64,000 nucleotides of DNA from Pollutimonas sp. M17 (lineage in GTDB: Bacteria; Pseudomonadota; Gammaproteobacteria; Burkholderiales; Burkholderiaceae_B). This document shows positions 52,542 to 60,998 of the stretch, one piece after another; the first letter of the stretch is position 1; each line of letters begins with the position of its first letter. Position numbers and translations under genes: made by a program. Location: positions 248,001 through 312,000 of the forward strand of contig NZ_CP107548.1 in assembly GCF_025836975.1 (NCBI RefSeq), given 5' to 3'. The notes under the pieces are model-generated. The model worked only from the letters and a program-made list of their open reading frames with translations, did not search any database and had not been told where the DNA came from.

Positions 52542-53216
52542 ATGCTAGACAAGGAAGTCAGGAAATCGATCCGCGAACGGTTTCTGAAGGTCGATACGTC
52601 CAACGTGGCCGATGTGCTGGATGAAATGGGTTACCCGGACCAGGGGCTGCAGGCCGGCTTTCAGCGCCAGACCGGCACGGACCGTCTGGCTGGCTGGGCC
52701 TACACCATACGTGGGCAGATGACGCCCTACGGCTTTGGCGGCGATGCCGAAAAGATGAAGGCCTGCGCGGGCCTGTCCGAAGGGGATGTGTCGGTCTGGT
52801 CGGGCGATGGCGATGGCATCTGCTATTTCGGCGAGCTCATCTCCATAGGCATGAAGGAAAAGGGCAGCGTGGGCGCGCTGGTGGATGGCGGCCTGCGCGA
52901 TACCAGCTGGATCAACGCCCTGGGCTTCACGGTGTTCGGGCGGTTCCGCACGCCGGTGCAGTCCATCAGCCGCTGGAAGGTCAATGCCTGGAATGTGCCG
53001 GTTTTCCTGACAGGCGCGACCGGCAGGCGCGTTGCGGTGGAGCCGGGCGATTTCATCCTGGGCGATGACGACGGCGCCCTGGTCATTCCGCAGGCCATTG
53101 TGCAGGAAGTGCTGGAAAAATCCGAAGTACTGACCCGGCAGGAAATCGCGATCCGTGACAGCCTGAGCAAAGGGATGTCGCTGGCCGAGGCGCTGCAGAA
53201 ATACGGTCATGTCTGA
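52542..53216 (+). CDS. RraA-family aldolase/decarboxylase-like protein
   Basis: A 224-aa protein of the RraA/HMG-aldolase fold. TSNVADVLDEMGYPDQGLQ near residue 20 is the usual start, GSVGALVDGGLRDTSWINAL (about 108-127) carries the G-x-x-R-D active-site motif that binds a divalent metal and pyruvate-like substrate, and VAVEPGDFILGDDDGALVIP is the conserved C-terminal block. Family members are 4-hydroxy-4-methyl-2-oxoglutarate aldolases, oxaloacetate decarboxylases or RNase E inhibitors; with a TTT receptor next to it, a catabolic aldolase/decarboxylase is likelier. AAGGAG precedes the ATG (a GTG one codon earlier is possible). Confidence 0.85.
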   Translation: MLDKEVRKSIRERFLKVDTSNVADVLDEMGYPDQGLQAGFQRQTGTDRLAGWAYTIRGQMTPYGFGGDAEKMKACAGLSEGDVSVWSGDGDGICYFGELISIGMKEKGSVGALVDGGLRDTSWINALGFTVFGRFRTPVQSISRWKVNAWNVPVFLTGATGRRVAVEPGDFILGDDDGALVIPQAIVQEVLEKSEVLTRQEIAIRDSLSKGMSLAEALQKYGHV

Positions 53217-53307
53217 ATACTACTAAGCAGTATCGACGGGGCGGGCTCCGCAGCGGCAAGCATATGCCGGTAGGGCCTGCGCCGGATCAACCACAACGGA
53301 GGAGACT

Positions 53308-54300
53308 ATGGGCAACACGACACGCTCGAGGACGCGCTTGCACGCCTTGCTTAAAGGCAGTTTGATCGCATTGACGCTGTGCGCGGCGGGCGCGGCGCAG
53401 GCCTGGCCCGATCGGGCCATAAGAATGATCGTGCCGTTTCCCGCCGGCGGCATCAACGATACCGTGGCGCGCCTGACGGCCAGTTACCTGGGCAAAGAGC
53501 TGGGCGTCGGCATCGTGGTCGAGAATCGCGCCGGCGCGGGCGGAACCATAGGCACCATGGCGGCCGCGACCAGCGAGCCGGATGGCTACACGGTGCTGCT
53601 GGGCGCCAGCAGCACGATCGCCGTGGCGCCCAATCTGTACAAGAACCTGGGCTATTCGTCCACAAAAGATTTTGTCGCCCTAGGCGGTATCGGTTCGGCC
53701 GCCAGCCTGGCCGTGGTGGCGGCCAATTCCAAATGGGGCAGCCTGGGCCAGTTGGTCGAGGTCGACAAGAAAGAACCCGGCTCCATCAATTACGGCTCGG
53801 CCGGCGCGGGCACCAGCCATCACATCAAGACCGAAATGCTGAAGCTGCGCACAGGCGCCAAGTGGATGCACATACCCTATAAAGGCGGCGCCCCGGCGAT
53901 GACCGACCTGATGGGCGGGCAAATCGATTTCCTGCTCGAGCCCCTTCCCACCGCATTGCCCTATGTGGAGTCGGGCAAGATCAAGGCCCTGGGCGTAACG
54001 ACCATGAAGCGCGCGGCGGTGCTGCCAGATGTAAAGACCTTTGACGAGCAGGGCATCAAGGGCTTCGACGCCACGCTATGGTTCGGCCTGTTCGCGCCCA
54101 AGGGCGTGGATGGCGAGATCACCAGGAAGCTGGGCGATGCCATGCAGCGCGTCTTCGCCAGCGCCGAGGTCAAGCAGGATTTCCAGAAGCGCGGCCTGGA
54201 CGCCTACGAAGGAAGCAGCAAGCAGTTCGACGACTTCGTGGTGTCGGAAATCCAGGTATGGGGCGACGTCATCAAGAAGGCGGGGATAAAGGTGGAGTGA
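53308..54300 (+). CDS. Bug-family TTT periplasmic substrate-binding protein
   Basis: A 330-aa periplasmic receptor. A Sec signal peptide (LLKGSLIALTLCAAGAAQA, cleavage about residue 32) is followed by WPDRAIRMIVPFPAGGINDT, the hallmark Bug start, then VENRAGAGGTIGT and PDGYTVLLGASSTIAV. The C-terminal pattern KLGDAMQRVFASAEVKQDFQ is also typical. It lies 91 bp after the RraA-like gene with an AGGAG site, and no TctA or TctB accompanies it, so it may use the membrane components encoded at 58163-60145 or elsewhere. Ligand unknown, presumably a carboxylic acid. Confidence 0.93.
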   Translation: MGNTTRSRTRLHALLKGSLIALTLCAAGAAQAWPDRAIRMIVPFPAGGINDTVARLTASYLGKELGVGIVVENRAGAGGTIGTMAAATSEPDGYTVLLGASSTIAVAPNLYKNLGYSSTKDFVALGGIGSAASLAVVAANSKWGSLGQLVEVDKKEPGSINYGSAGAGTSHHIKTEMLKLRTGAKWMHIPYKGGAPAMTDLMGGQIDFLLEPLPTALPYVESGKIKALGVTTMKRAAVLPDVKTFDEQGIKGFDATLWFGLFAPKGVDGEITRKLGDAMQRVFASAEVKQDFQKRGLDAYEGSSKQFDDFVVSEIQVWGDVIKKAGIKVE

Positions 54301-54329
54301 TCGGCAGGTCACAGTCGATTCCGGATTCG

Positions 54330-54370
54330 AGTATTAACGCTTGATGTTAATAACGTATGGCGTTAATACT
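54330..54370. repeat. Perfect 11-bp inverted repeat upstream of the HigA-like gene
   Basis: AGTATTAACGC (54330-54340) and GCGTTAATACT (54360-54370) with a 19-nt loop. It lies about 95 bp before the antitoxin-like gene, where an autoregulatory operator would be expected. Confidence 0.55.
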
Positions 54371-54463
54371 TGATCTATGATCGAATGGCGAATCTGCTTC
54401 GTATGGCGCGATGGGCATGCTTGCGATTTAGAAATTGTGGACTATCACTGATAGGAGCGGATT

Positions 54464-54760
54464 ATGGTTCGTGAAATTGCTCCGGTAACTCCGGGTGAGC
54501 TATTACAGGAAGAGTTCCTGGTTCCGATGGGTATCAGTCAGTATCGCCTGGCCAAAGAAATCGGCGTTTCGGCGCGGCGCATCAACGAGATAGTAAAAGG
54601 CATGCGCGCCATTACGGCCGATACAGACCTGCGTTTATGCCGATTCTTCGGTTTGTCGGACGGCTATTGGCTGCGCGTCCAGGTAGCGCATGACACCGAA
54701 GTTGCCAAAGACGCACTGGCGGACGTGCTGGCGAAGATCACGCCGCTTGAGCACGTATAG
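54464..54760 (+). CDS. HigA/VapI-family antitoxin-like DNA-binding protein
   Basis: A 98-aa XRE-type protein. PVTPGELLQEEFLVPMGISQ at the start, YRLAKEIGVSARRINEIVKG (the helix-turn-helix, about residues 26-45) and ADTDLRLCRFFGLSDGYWLR match HigA antitoxins closely. A TAGGAG-type site precedes the ATG. No HigB toxin gene fits in the 163 bp upstream, and downstream is the convergent GntR gene. So it is an orphan antitoxin or a stand-alone regulator. Confidence 0.85.
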   Translation: MVREIAPVTPGELLQEEFLVPMGISQYRLAKEIGVSARRINEIVKGMRAITADTDLRLCRFFGLSDGYWLRVQVAHDTEVAKDALADVLAKITPLEHV

Positions 54761-54771
54761 GGCAGCGCGAA

Positions 54772-55476
54772 TCAGCTCAACTCGGACCGCAGCAGTTCGC
54801 GCGTTACCGCCCACCCATTCGTATGATGGGCGCGCAGCAGTTCGCGCAATAGCAGCCCGTCCCGATTCGTCAGCGCCGCCAGGATCTGTTCGTGTTCCCG
54901 GGTGGCGCTGTGCCATCTTGCATGTTCCAGATTCCCCGCATAGCGATAGCGCCTGATCTGCAGGCATTCGGCCTTGTATATACGTGACAGCGCGGGGTTG
55001 TGGGCGCCATCCACGATAAGCTGGTGGATTCTTTGATTCGTTTCAAAGTACAGCATCAGGTCCTGGTTCTCGAACGAGCCGATCATTTCTTGATGCAGAC
55101 GCGTTATCTCGGCAAGCTCCGTGTCGGTGATGCGGCTGCAGCTGAGCATGGCGGCGATGCCTTCCAGGCCGATCAGAAGCTCAATTTCGGCATCGATATG
55201 ATCCATGGTCAGCTTGGTGACGAAGGCCCCGCGATTGGGCTTGAGCTGGACCAGCCCTTCGGACTCCAGTATTTTCAACGCCTCGCGCACGGGAGTGCGC
55301 GACAGATCCTTTTGTCCTTCCAGGATCGACCTTTCCGAAATTCTCTGCCCCGGCTTCAGTTCGCCGGTCACGATCAGGTCGCGCAGGCGGTTGACGGCCA
55401 TCGTGGTCAGCGAGCCGCGGGATCGGGCCGGCGATTCCGCCGGCAGGTCGGCTAGGGCTTCCATATCAAGTTGCAT
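54772..55476 (-). CDS. GntR-family transcriptional regulator (FadR/FCD type)
   Basis: A 234-aa GntR regulator. The winged HTH (about residues 25-90) contains RLRDLIVTGELKPGQRISER and LSRTPVREALKILESEGLV, and the C-terminal FCD-type ligand domain is all-helical (GLEGIAAMLSCSR, NQRIHQLIVDGAHNPALSRI). The start ATG sits within TTGCATGCAA, a 10-bp palindrome also found at the centre of the 32-bp palindrome at 55523-55554, so it most likely represses itself and the divergent SAF-protein/TTT operon, with a sugar-acid intermediate as inducer. Confidence 0.9.
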   Translation of the reverse strand: MQLDMEALADLPAESPARSRGSLTTMAVNRLRDLIVTGELKPGQRISERSILEGQKDLSRTPVREALKILESEGLVQLKPNRGAFVTKLTMDHIDAEIELLIGLEGIAAMLSCSRITDTELAEITRLHQEMIGSFENQDLMLYFETNQRIHQLIVDGAHNPALSRIYKAECLQIRRYRYAGNLEHARWHSATREHEQILAALTNRDGLLLRELLRAHHTNGWAVTRELLRSELS

Positions 55477-55480
55477 GCAA
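55471..55480. promoter_or_regulatory. GntR operator copy at the regulator start codon
   Basis: TTGCATGCAA, identical to the core of the 32-bp palindrome at 55523-55554. It spans the GntR start codon, where binding would block its own expression. A third copy with one mismatch is at 55607-55616. Confidence 0.6.
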
Positions 55481-55522
55481 TCTCCGGGGTGGAACGCAAA
55501 TTAAGGGAAAACCATAGTGGGG

Positions 55523-55554
55523 TTTATAAATTATTGCATGCAATAATTTATAAA
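55523..55554. promoter_or_regulatory. Perfect 32-bp palindrome in the divergent GntR promoter
   Basis: Each half is 16 nt (TTTATAAATTATTGCA and its exact reverse complement) with no spacer. The core TTGCATGCAA (55534-55543) recurs at 55471-55480 and, with one mismatch, at 55607-55616. GntR/FadR-family dimers bind such symmetric sites. It lies in the 207-bp gap between the regulator and the SAF-protein gene. Confidence 0.8.
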
Positions 55555-55683
55555 AATAGGCCTTCGCTGCGGTTTTCCGGGTGCCATGGCCGTTTGCATG
55601 GCTTCTTTGCATGCACGGCATTCTTCATCGCCCGAGCATATTAACCGCCCTATCGATTCAGATTCTTAATAAGTCCGTAATTC

Positions 55684-57090
55684 ATGAACTTTCATAATTA
55701 TTTTTCCGGTGTGACGCAGCCCGTGCAAAGCTGCGTAGTGGGCAGCGGGGGCTTCGGCCGCAGTTTTCTGGCGCAAAGCCTGCGGGTGCCCTTGATGCAA
55801 TGCCGGGTGGCGGTGGACCTGGATGCGGCCATCGTCGTGCAGGCAATGCGCGACGTGGGCATCCCGGCGGACCGGATCCGGATCTGCGAAACGCCCGAAT
55901 CCGCGCGGTCGGCCTGGGAAGAAGGGTGTTACATCGCCTCGTCCAACCTGGCTCATGTGGCGGGCTTGCCCTTGGATATTGTCCTTGAAGCCACCGGCAG
56001 CCCTGAAGCGGGCGCCCGGCATGCCAAGATCGCGCTGGATGCGGGGCTGCATCTTGCCATGGTGTCCAAAGAGGCCGACAGCGTGATCGGGCCTGGGCTG
56101 GCCCATCTTGGGCGCGCTCGCGACCGCGTCGTGACGCCGGTCGACGGCGATCAGCCCAGCTTGCTGATCGGCCTGATTACCTGGGCCGAAAGCCTGGGCT
56201 TCGAGATCATCTGCGCGGGCAAGGCCAGCGAGTACGATTTTGTGTTCGATCCGGCCTCCGGCAGCCTGACCAGCAATGGCGTGACGATCGCCGCGCCCGA
56301 GCTCGAGGCATACTGGACGATGGAGCCGGGGCGCGCCCAGGCTGTGGTTGCGGCGCGTTCCAGGGTCGCCGACCAACTTCCGCAGCGCACCGTGCCCGAT
56401 TTTTGCGAAATGCTGGTGGCGGCCAATTCGACCGGGTTCGGCCCGGACCTGCCCGACATGCACGCGCCGATACTGCGCACGGCGGAAATACCCGAGACGC
56501 TGCGCCCGCGCGCCGAAGGCGGATTGCTGCATCGGGATGGCGTGCTGGAAGTGTTCCACTGCCTCAGGAAGCCCGACGAAATAAGCTTTGCCGGCGGGGT
56601 GTTCGTAGTGGTTCGATGCCACGACCAGCCCAGTTGGGAACTGCTGGCGGGCAAGGGCCACGTGGTCAGCGCGGACCGCAAGACAGCCCTGATTTTCCTG
56701 TCGCGGCACTTGCTGGGGCTGGAAGCAGCCACCAGCATCATCGAAGCGGCGGGGCTGGGCGTATCCAGCGGCGCGGTCCAGCCCAGGCCCGTGCTGGACC
56801 TGGTTGCCCGCACGACCCGGGATTTTCCGGCCGGAACGGTGCTGACCATGGGCGGGCATCATCATTCCATCGACGATGTGACGCCCATGCTGGTCAAGGC
56901 GGCGCCCCTGGGCGATCGCACGCCGGTGCCGTTCTATTTGATGGCCAATCAGCGGCTGCGCCGGGACGTGAAATGCGGGGAAGTCATTTGCTATGGCGAC
57001 GTGGAGATCGAAAGCGCAGCCACACTGCTCGAAATGCGCAAATACCAGGATTCGGTGTTTTTTGACCAGTCCGAAGACAGCAGTTCTTAA
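55684..57090 (+). CDS. SAF-domain NAD(P)-dependent dehydrogenase-like protein
   Basis: A 468-aa protein. The N-terminal Rossmann-type domain has CVVGSGGFGRSFLAQ (about residues 17-31), VLEATGSPEAGARHA and MVSKEADSVIGPGL, resembling homoserine dehydrogenase-like proteins. The C-terminal SAF domain (about 395-445) includes DFPAGTVLTMGGHHHS and DVKCGEVICYGDVEI. The family sits in sugar-acid catabolic gene sets and its exact reaction is not assigned. It is the first gene of an operon with a Bug receptor, TctB and TctA, and faces the GntR regulator across the palindromic promoter. Confidence 0.75.
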   Translation: MNFHNYFSGVTQPVQSCVVGSGGFGRSFLAQSLRVPLMQCRVAVDLDAAIVVQAMRDVGIPADRIRICETPESARSAWEEGCYIASSNLAHVAGLPLDIVLEATGSPEAGARHAKIALDAGLHLAMVSKEADSVIGPGLAHLGRARDRVVTPVDGDQPSLLIGLITWAESLGFEIICAGKASEYDFVFDPASGSLTSNGVTIAAPELEAYWTMEPGRAQAVVAARSRVADQLPQRTVPDFCEMLVAANSTGFGPDLPDMHAPILRTAEIPETLRPRAEGGLLHRDGVLEVFHCLRKPDEISFAGGVFVVVRCHDQPSWELLAGKGHVVSADRKTALIFLSRHLLGLEAATSIIEAAGLGVSSGAVQPRPVLDLVARTTRDFPAGTVLTMGGHHHSIDDVTPMLVKAAPLGDRTPVPFYLMANQRLRRDVKCGEVICYGDVEIESAATLLEMRKYQDSVFFDQSEDSSS

Positions 57091-57112
57091 TCTACGCAAG
57101 GAGACAAAGATC

Positions 57113-58111
57113 ATGAATCACAAGAAAATCGCCGTGGCCATTGCCGTGGCAGCCAGCTTGACCAGCTCCGCGGCCTTTGCCGCCTGGGAGCCCACCAAGC
57201 CGCTGGAGTTCATCGCCACCGCCGGTCCCGGCGGCGGCACCGACCAGTTCGCGCGCGTGGTCCAGGCCGTGGTGCAAAAGTACAAGCTGACTTCGTCCAG
57301 CGTGATTGTTTCGAACAAGGGCGGTGGCGGCGGGACCGAGGCGTTTGTGTTCGCCGAGGGCCATAAAGGGGACGCCAACAAGCTCATCTTTTCGACCAAC
57401 CTGGCATGGCTGATGCCCATGATCACCAATGTGGGCTACAAGATCGAGGACATGACCCCGGTGGCCACGATGGCGGCCGACGAGTTCGTCTTGTGGACGG
57501 GCGCCTCGTCGCCATACAAGACCGCGCAGGATCTGATTGCGGCCGCGAAAGAAAAGAACGGCGCCCTCAAGATGGGCGGCGGCCAGTCCAAGGACACCGA
57601 TCACATCCTTACCCGCAAGATCGAAAAGGCCATGGACGTCAACATGACCTACGTGCCCTTCAAGTCGGGCGGCCAGGCGGCGGTGCAATTGGCCGGCGGC
57701 CACCTGGACGGCAATACCAACAACCCGGGCGAAAACATTTCGTACTGGAAGGCCGGCAAGGTGCGCCCGCTGTGCATCTTCTCGGCCCAGCGCTTCGCGG
57801 CCACGGACAAGGTGACGGCCGACATGGCCTGGTCCGACATCCCCACCTGCAAGGAAAGCGGCATTCCCATCGACCAGTTCAATATGCCGCGCACCGTATG
57901 GCTGCCGGGCGGCGTCACACCCGAGCAGGTCGAGTTCTACGTGAACCTGCTCAAGCAGGTCTCGGAGAAGCCCGAGTGGAAGGCGTGGGTGGCGCGCGGC
58001 GTGCAATCGGAATTCTTCCTGACCGGCCCCAAGTTGGATGCCTACATCAAGAAGGATGCGGACGATCATTACAAGCTGTTTGACGAGGACGGCTGGCTGG
58101 CCAAGAAGTAA
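57113..58111 (+). CDS. Bug-family TTT periplasmic substrate-binding protein
   Basis: A 332-aa receptor. The signal peptide KKIAVAIAVAASLTSSAAFA is followed by WEPTKPLEFIATAGPGGGTD and SKDTDHILTRKIEKAMDVNM. It is a TctC-like protein, larger in its N-terminal loop than the Bug receptor at 53308-54300. The ATG at 57113-57115 has AAGGAG eight bases upstream; the longer frame to 56993 runs through the preceding gene. It lies 22 bp after the SAF-domain gene and 51 bp before tctB, so it is the dedicated receptor of this transporter. Confidence 0.93.
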   Translation: MNHKKIAVAIAVAASLTSSAAFAAWEPTKPLEFIATAGPGGGTDQFARVVQAVVQKYKLTSSSVIVSNKGGGGGTEAFVFAEGHKGDANKLIFSTNLAWLMPMITNVGYKIEDMTPVATMAADEFVLWTGASSPYKTAQDLIAAAKEKNGALKMGGGQSKDTDHILTRKIEKAMDVNMTYVPFKSGGQAAVQLAGGHLDGNTNNPGENISYWKAGKVRPLCIFSAQRFAATDKVTADMAWSDIPTCKESGIPIDQFNMPRTVWLPGGVTPEQVEFYVNLLKQVSEKPEWKAWVARGVQSEFFLTGPKLDAYIKKDADDHYKLFDEDGWLAKK

Positions 58112-58162
58112 TTTTTGAATCAGGCCGGCGCCGATGGGGCCGGCCCGTTAGCTTGGGAAACT

Positions 58163-58642
58163 ATGTCACTTATCGACCGACGTACGATGGAGCTGGCCAC
58201 GGCCGCCGCAATCGGAGTTTTCGGCGGCCTTGTCGTCGCGGGAAGCCTGCAATTGCAGATAGGCTGGTCCCCCGAAACAGGGCCGCAGTCCGGCTATATG
58301 CCTTTGCGGCTGGGAATCATGCTGTGCATCGTCAGTGTGCTGCTTTTCCTGGGGACTTTGCGCAGCGCCGGCCAAGCCAGCTTCGTAAGCAGGCAGCAGT
58401 TGAAGCTTACCCTGGCCATATTCATTCCCACGGTCCTGCTGGTGGCTTCCATGCCTTTCCTGGGCTGCTATGCCGGCTCTTTGCTTTACCTGGTTTATAT
58501 GCTGAAGGTGCATGGCCACGCCAGTTGGCCAAGGTCGTTGCTTATTCCAGCCATTGTCGTCGTCGTTTTCTACCTTGTCTTCGAACTCTGGTTCCAGGTC
58601 GAGTTGGTCAAAGGGCCCATCGAGTCCTTCTTGGGCATATAG
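58163..58642 (+). CDS. tctB: TTT small membrane subunit
   Basis: A 159-aa TctB-family protein with four hydrophobic helices (AAAIGVFGGLVVAGSL, LGIMLCIVSVLLFLGTL, LTLAIFIPTVLLVASMPFLG and LLIPAIVVVVFYLVF). The ATG at 58163-58165 has GGGAAA upstream; a TTG at 58115 is a poorer option. It pairs with TctA (10 bp downstream) and the Bug receptor to form a Na+- or H+-coupled carboxylate importer. Confidence 0.88.
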   Translation: MSLIDRRTMELATAAAIGVFGGLVVAGSLQLQIGWSPETGPQSGYMPLRLGIMLCIVSVLLFLGTLRSAGQASFVSRQQLKLTLAIFIPTVLLVASMPFLGCYAGSLLYLVYMLKVHGHASWPRSLLIPAIVVVVFYLVFELWFQVELVKGPIESFLGI

Positions 58643-58651
58643 GAGATTCAG

Positions 58652-60145
58652 ATGACCGACCTTAGTTTATTGTGGTCCGGGTTCGAGACCGTTCTGACCG
58701 TCCACCATATCGCCATCATGGTGGGCGGCGTATTGCTGGGCATCCTGGTGGGTGTGCTGCCGGGGCTGGGAGCGCCCAACGGGGTGACCCTGCTGCTGCC
58801 GCTGACCTTTGCCATGGATCCGGTCAGCGCCATCATCCTGCTGTCCTCCCTGTATTGGGGCGCCTTGTTCGGTGGCTCGACCACGTCCATCTTGTTCAAT
58901 ATTCCCGGCGAGCCGTCGTCGGTGGCCACGACATTCGACGGCCATCCCATGGCCAAGAGCGGGCGCGCTGAACAGGCGCTGGCAACGGCCTTTTTATCGG
59001 CGGGCTTCGGCGCATTCGCCGGGGTGGTCGTGGTCACGCTTATCGCCAATCTGGTGGCCGACTTCGCGCTTCAGTTCAGCCCGGCCGAGTTCTTCGGCGT
59101 CTTCATGCTGACTTTCTGCAGCTTTGTGGGCATGAGCGGCGGCAATCCCCTTAAAACCGTCGCCTCGCTCCTGATCGGCCTGATCCTGACGGCCATAGGC
59201 ATGGATACAGTTTCGGGCGAGATGCGTCTTACCTATGGCAGCGATTCGCTGGCCAACGGCGTGTCCTACCTGGCGGCGGTCATCGGGCTGTTCGGCATCG
59301 GCGAGCTGCTGGTTACCGTCGAGGAAGGGCTGGAGTTCAATGGCCTGAAAGCCAAGATGAATTTCCGGGTGATCTGGCGAACGTTTGTGTCCATGCCGCG
59401 TCACGCGGTCGTGCTGCTCCGGTCCACCTTGATCGGATGCTGGATGGGGATCACGCCCGGCGGGCCAACCGCCGCATCCTTCATGTCATACGGGATAGCC
59501 CGGCGCTTTTCCCGCCACCCCGAGCGCTTCGGCAAGGGTGAACCGGACGGCGTGGTCGCACCGGAAGCGGCCGACCATTCCGCCGGGGTGTCGGCCCTGC
59601 TGCCCATGCTGGCATTGGGCATACCGGGGTCGGCCACCGCGGCGGTGATGATGGGCGGGCTGATGATATGGGGGCTGCAGCCCGGGCCGATGCTGTTCAT
59701 CGAGCAATCCGACTTCGTCTGGGGCCTGATCGCCTCCATGTACGTGGCCAACGTGGTGGCGGTCGTGCTGGTCCTGACCACCATTCCGCTTTTCTCATCG
59801 ATATTGAAGGCGCCGTTTTCCATCATCGGACCGATCATCATCGTGGTGTGCCTGATCGGAGCCTACACCATCAGCAACCGGATGTTCGACGTTTATCTTG
59901 CAATGATCTTCGGCGTCGTGGGCTATGTGTTCAAGAAACTGGACTACCCGATCGCGCCGCTGATTCTGGCCATGGTGCTGGGCGACAAGACCGAAGACGC
60001 CTTCCGGCAGTCCTTGCTGATGTCGCAGGGGTCGTTCTCGATTTTCTTCGACAACTGGCTGGTCACGACGCTGATGGCCCTGTCCGCCATGCTGGCATGC
60101 TGGGGGCTGCTGCCGCGTATACGCCTGCGCCGCAAGAGGGCTTGA
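58652..60145 (+). CDS. tctA: TTT large membrane subunit
   Basis: A 497-aa permease with about 12 helices. Conserved blocks are GVLPGLGAPNGVTLLLPLTF (about residues 34-53), YWGALFGGSTTSILFNIPGE, and GITPGGPTAASFMSYGIARR with the following PDGVVAPEAADHSAGVSALLP. The TctA family transports tricarboxylates and other carboxylic acids. It ends the operon, followed by a hairpin with T-tracts at 60182-60217 that acts on both strands. Confidence 0.93.
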   Translation: MTDLSLLWSGFETVLTVHHIAIMVGGVLLGILVGVLPGLGAPNGVTLLLPLTFAMDPVSAIILLSSLYWGALFGGSTTSILFNIPGEPSSVATTFDGHPMAKSGRAEQALATAFLSAGFGAFAGVVVVTLIANLVADFALQFSPAEFFGVFMLTFCSFVGMSGGNPLKTVASLLIGLILTAIGMDTVSGEMRLTYGSDSLANGVSYLAAVIGLFGIGELLVTVEEGLEFNGLKAKMNFRVIWRTFVSMPRHAVVLLRSTLIGCWMGITPGGPTAASFMSYGIARRFSRHPERFGKGEPDGVVAPEAADHSAGVSALLPMLALGIPGSATAAVMMGGLMIWGLQPGPMLFIEQSDFVWGLIASMYVANVVAVVLVLTTIPLFSSILKAPFSIIGPIIIVVCLIGAYTISNRMFDVYLAMIFGVVGYVFKKLDYPIAPLILAMVLGDKTEDAFRQSLLMSQGSFSIFFDNWLVTTLMALSAMLACWGLLPRIRLRRKRA

Positions 60146-60181
60146 TATCGGGGTCGACGCGGGCCCGGATGCTTCTCCACA

Positions 60182-60217
60182 AAAAAACACCAGCGCTTTA
60201 CGGCGCTGGTGTTTTTT
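60182..60217. terminator. Bidirectional intrinsic terminator between convergent operons
   Basis: A 15-bp perfect stem (AAAAAACACCAGCGC with GCGCTGGTGTTTTTT) and a 6-nt loop (TTTACG), ending in a T-run on each strand. It terminates tctA (plus) and the SDR gene (minus). Confidence 0.92.
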
Positions 60218-60239
60218 GTGGCTTTTCGCCGGCCTGGCC

Positions 60240-60989
60240 TCAGCCGCGGCCGATGTACGGCATCTTGGTGGCCATCACGGTCATGAATTGCACGTTGGCG
60301 TCCAGCGGAAGGCTGGCCATGTACACCACGGCGCGCGCGACGTGGTCCGCGTCCATGACGGGCTCCGGCCGGATGGAGCCGTCGGCCTGCAGCACACCCT
60401 TGGAAATCGCATCCGTCATGTCGCTGGCGGCATTGCCGATGTCGATCTGGCCGCAGGCGATGTCGTAGGCGCGGCCGTCCAGCGAGGTGGCTTTGGTCAG
60501 GCCCGTGATGGCATGCTTGGTGACGGTGTACGACACGGCATGGGGACGCGGGGCATGGGCGGAGACCGATCCGTTGTTGATGATGCGGCCGCCGCGCGGC
60601 TGCTGTTCCTTCATCAGGCGGAAGGCGCCCTGCGTGCACAGGAAGGCGCCCGTCAGATTGATGTCGACGGCGGATTGCCATTGGTCGTGGCCCAGTTCTT
60701 CCAGCGACATGGCCGGCGCGAAGATGCCGGCGTTGTTGAACAGAAGGTCCAGGCGGCCGAAGTGTTCCTTGATCTGGGCGAACAGGCGGTCGACGGCGGC
60801 CGGGTCGCTGATGTCGGTGGGCACGACCAGCGTGCGCGCGCCGCTGGCCCGTCCTTCTTGGGCCGTGGCTTCAAGGGGTTCCGGGCGGCGCCCAGCCAGG
60901 GCTACGGAATAGCCTTCGCGCATCAGCGCCAGCGCGATGCGTTTTCCCACCCCCGATCCGGCGCCGGTAACAAGAGCAAATTTTTCCAT
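60240..60989 (-). CDS. SDR-family oxidoreductase
   Basis: A 249-aa classical short-chain dehydrogenase: [18 protein letters not shown] (cofactor loop), [15 protein letters not shown], a Ser in [13 protein letters not shown], and catalytic YTVTK (about residues 153-157). The ATG at 60987-60989 follows an AGG site; a TTG two codons upstream is unlikely. It starts 9 bp after the dehydratase gene ends and is last in a PdxA2-IlvD/Edd-SDR operon. It probably oxidises or reduces a sugar-acid intermediate. Confidence 0.9.
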   Translation of the reverse strand: MEKFALVTGAGSGVGKRIALALMREGYSVALAGRRPEPLEATAQEGRASGARTLVVPTDISDPAAVDRLFAQIKEHFGRLDLLFNNAGIFAPAMSLEELGHDQWQSAVDINLTGAFLCTQGAFRLMKEQQPRGGRIINNGSVSAHAPRPHAVSYTVTKHAITGLTKATSLDGRAYDIACGQIDIGNAASDMTDAISKGVLQADGSIRPEPVMDADHVARAVVYMASLPLDANVQFMTVMATKMPYIGRG

Positions 60990-60998
60990 GTTCAAAAC

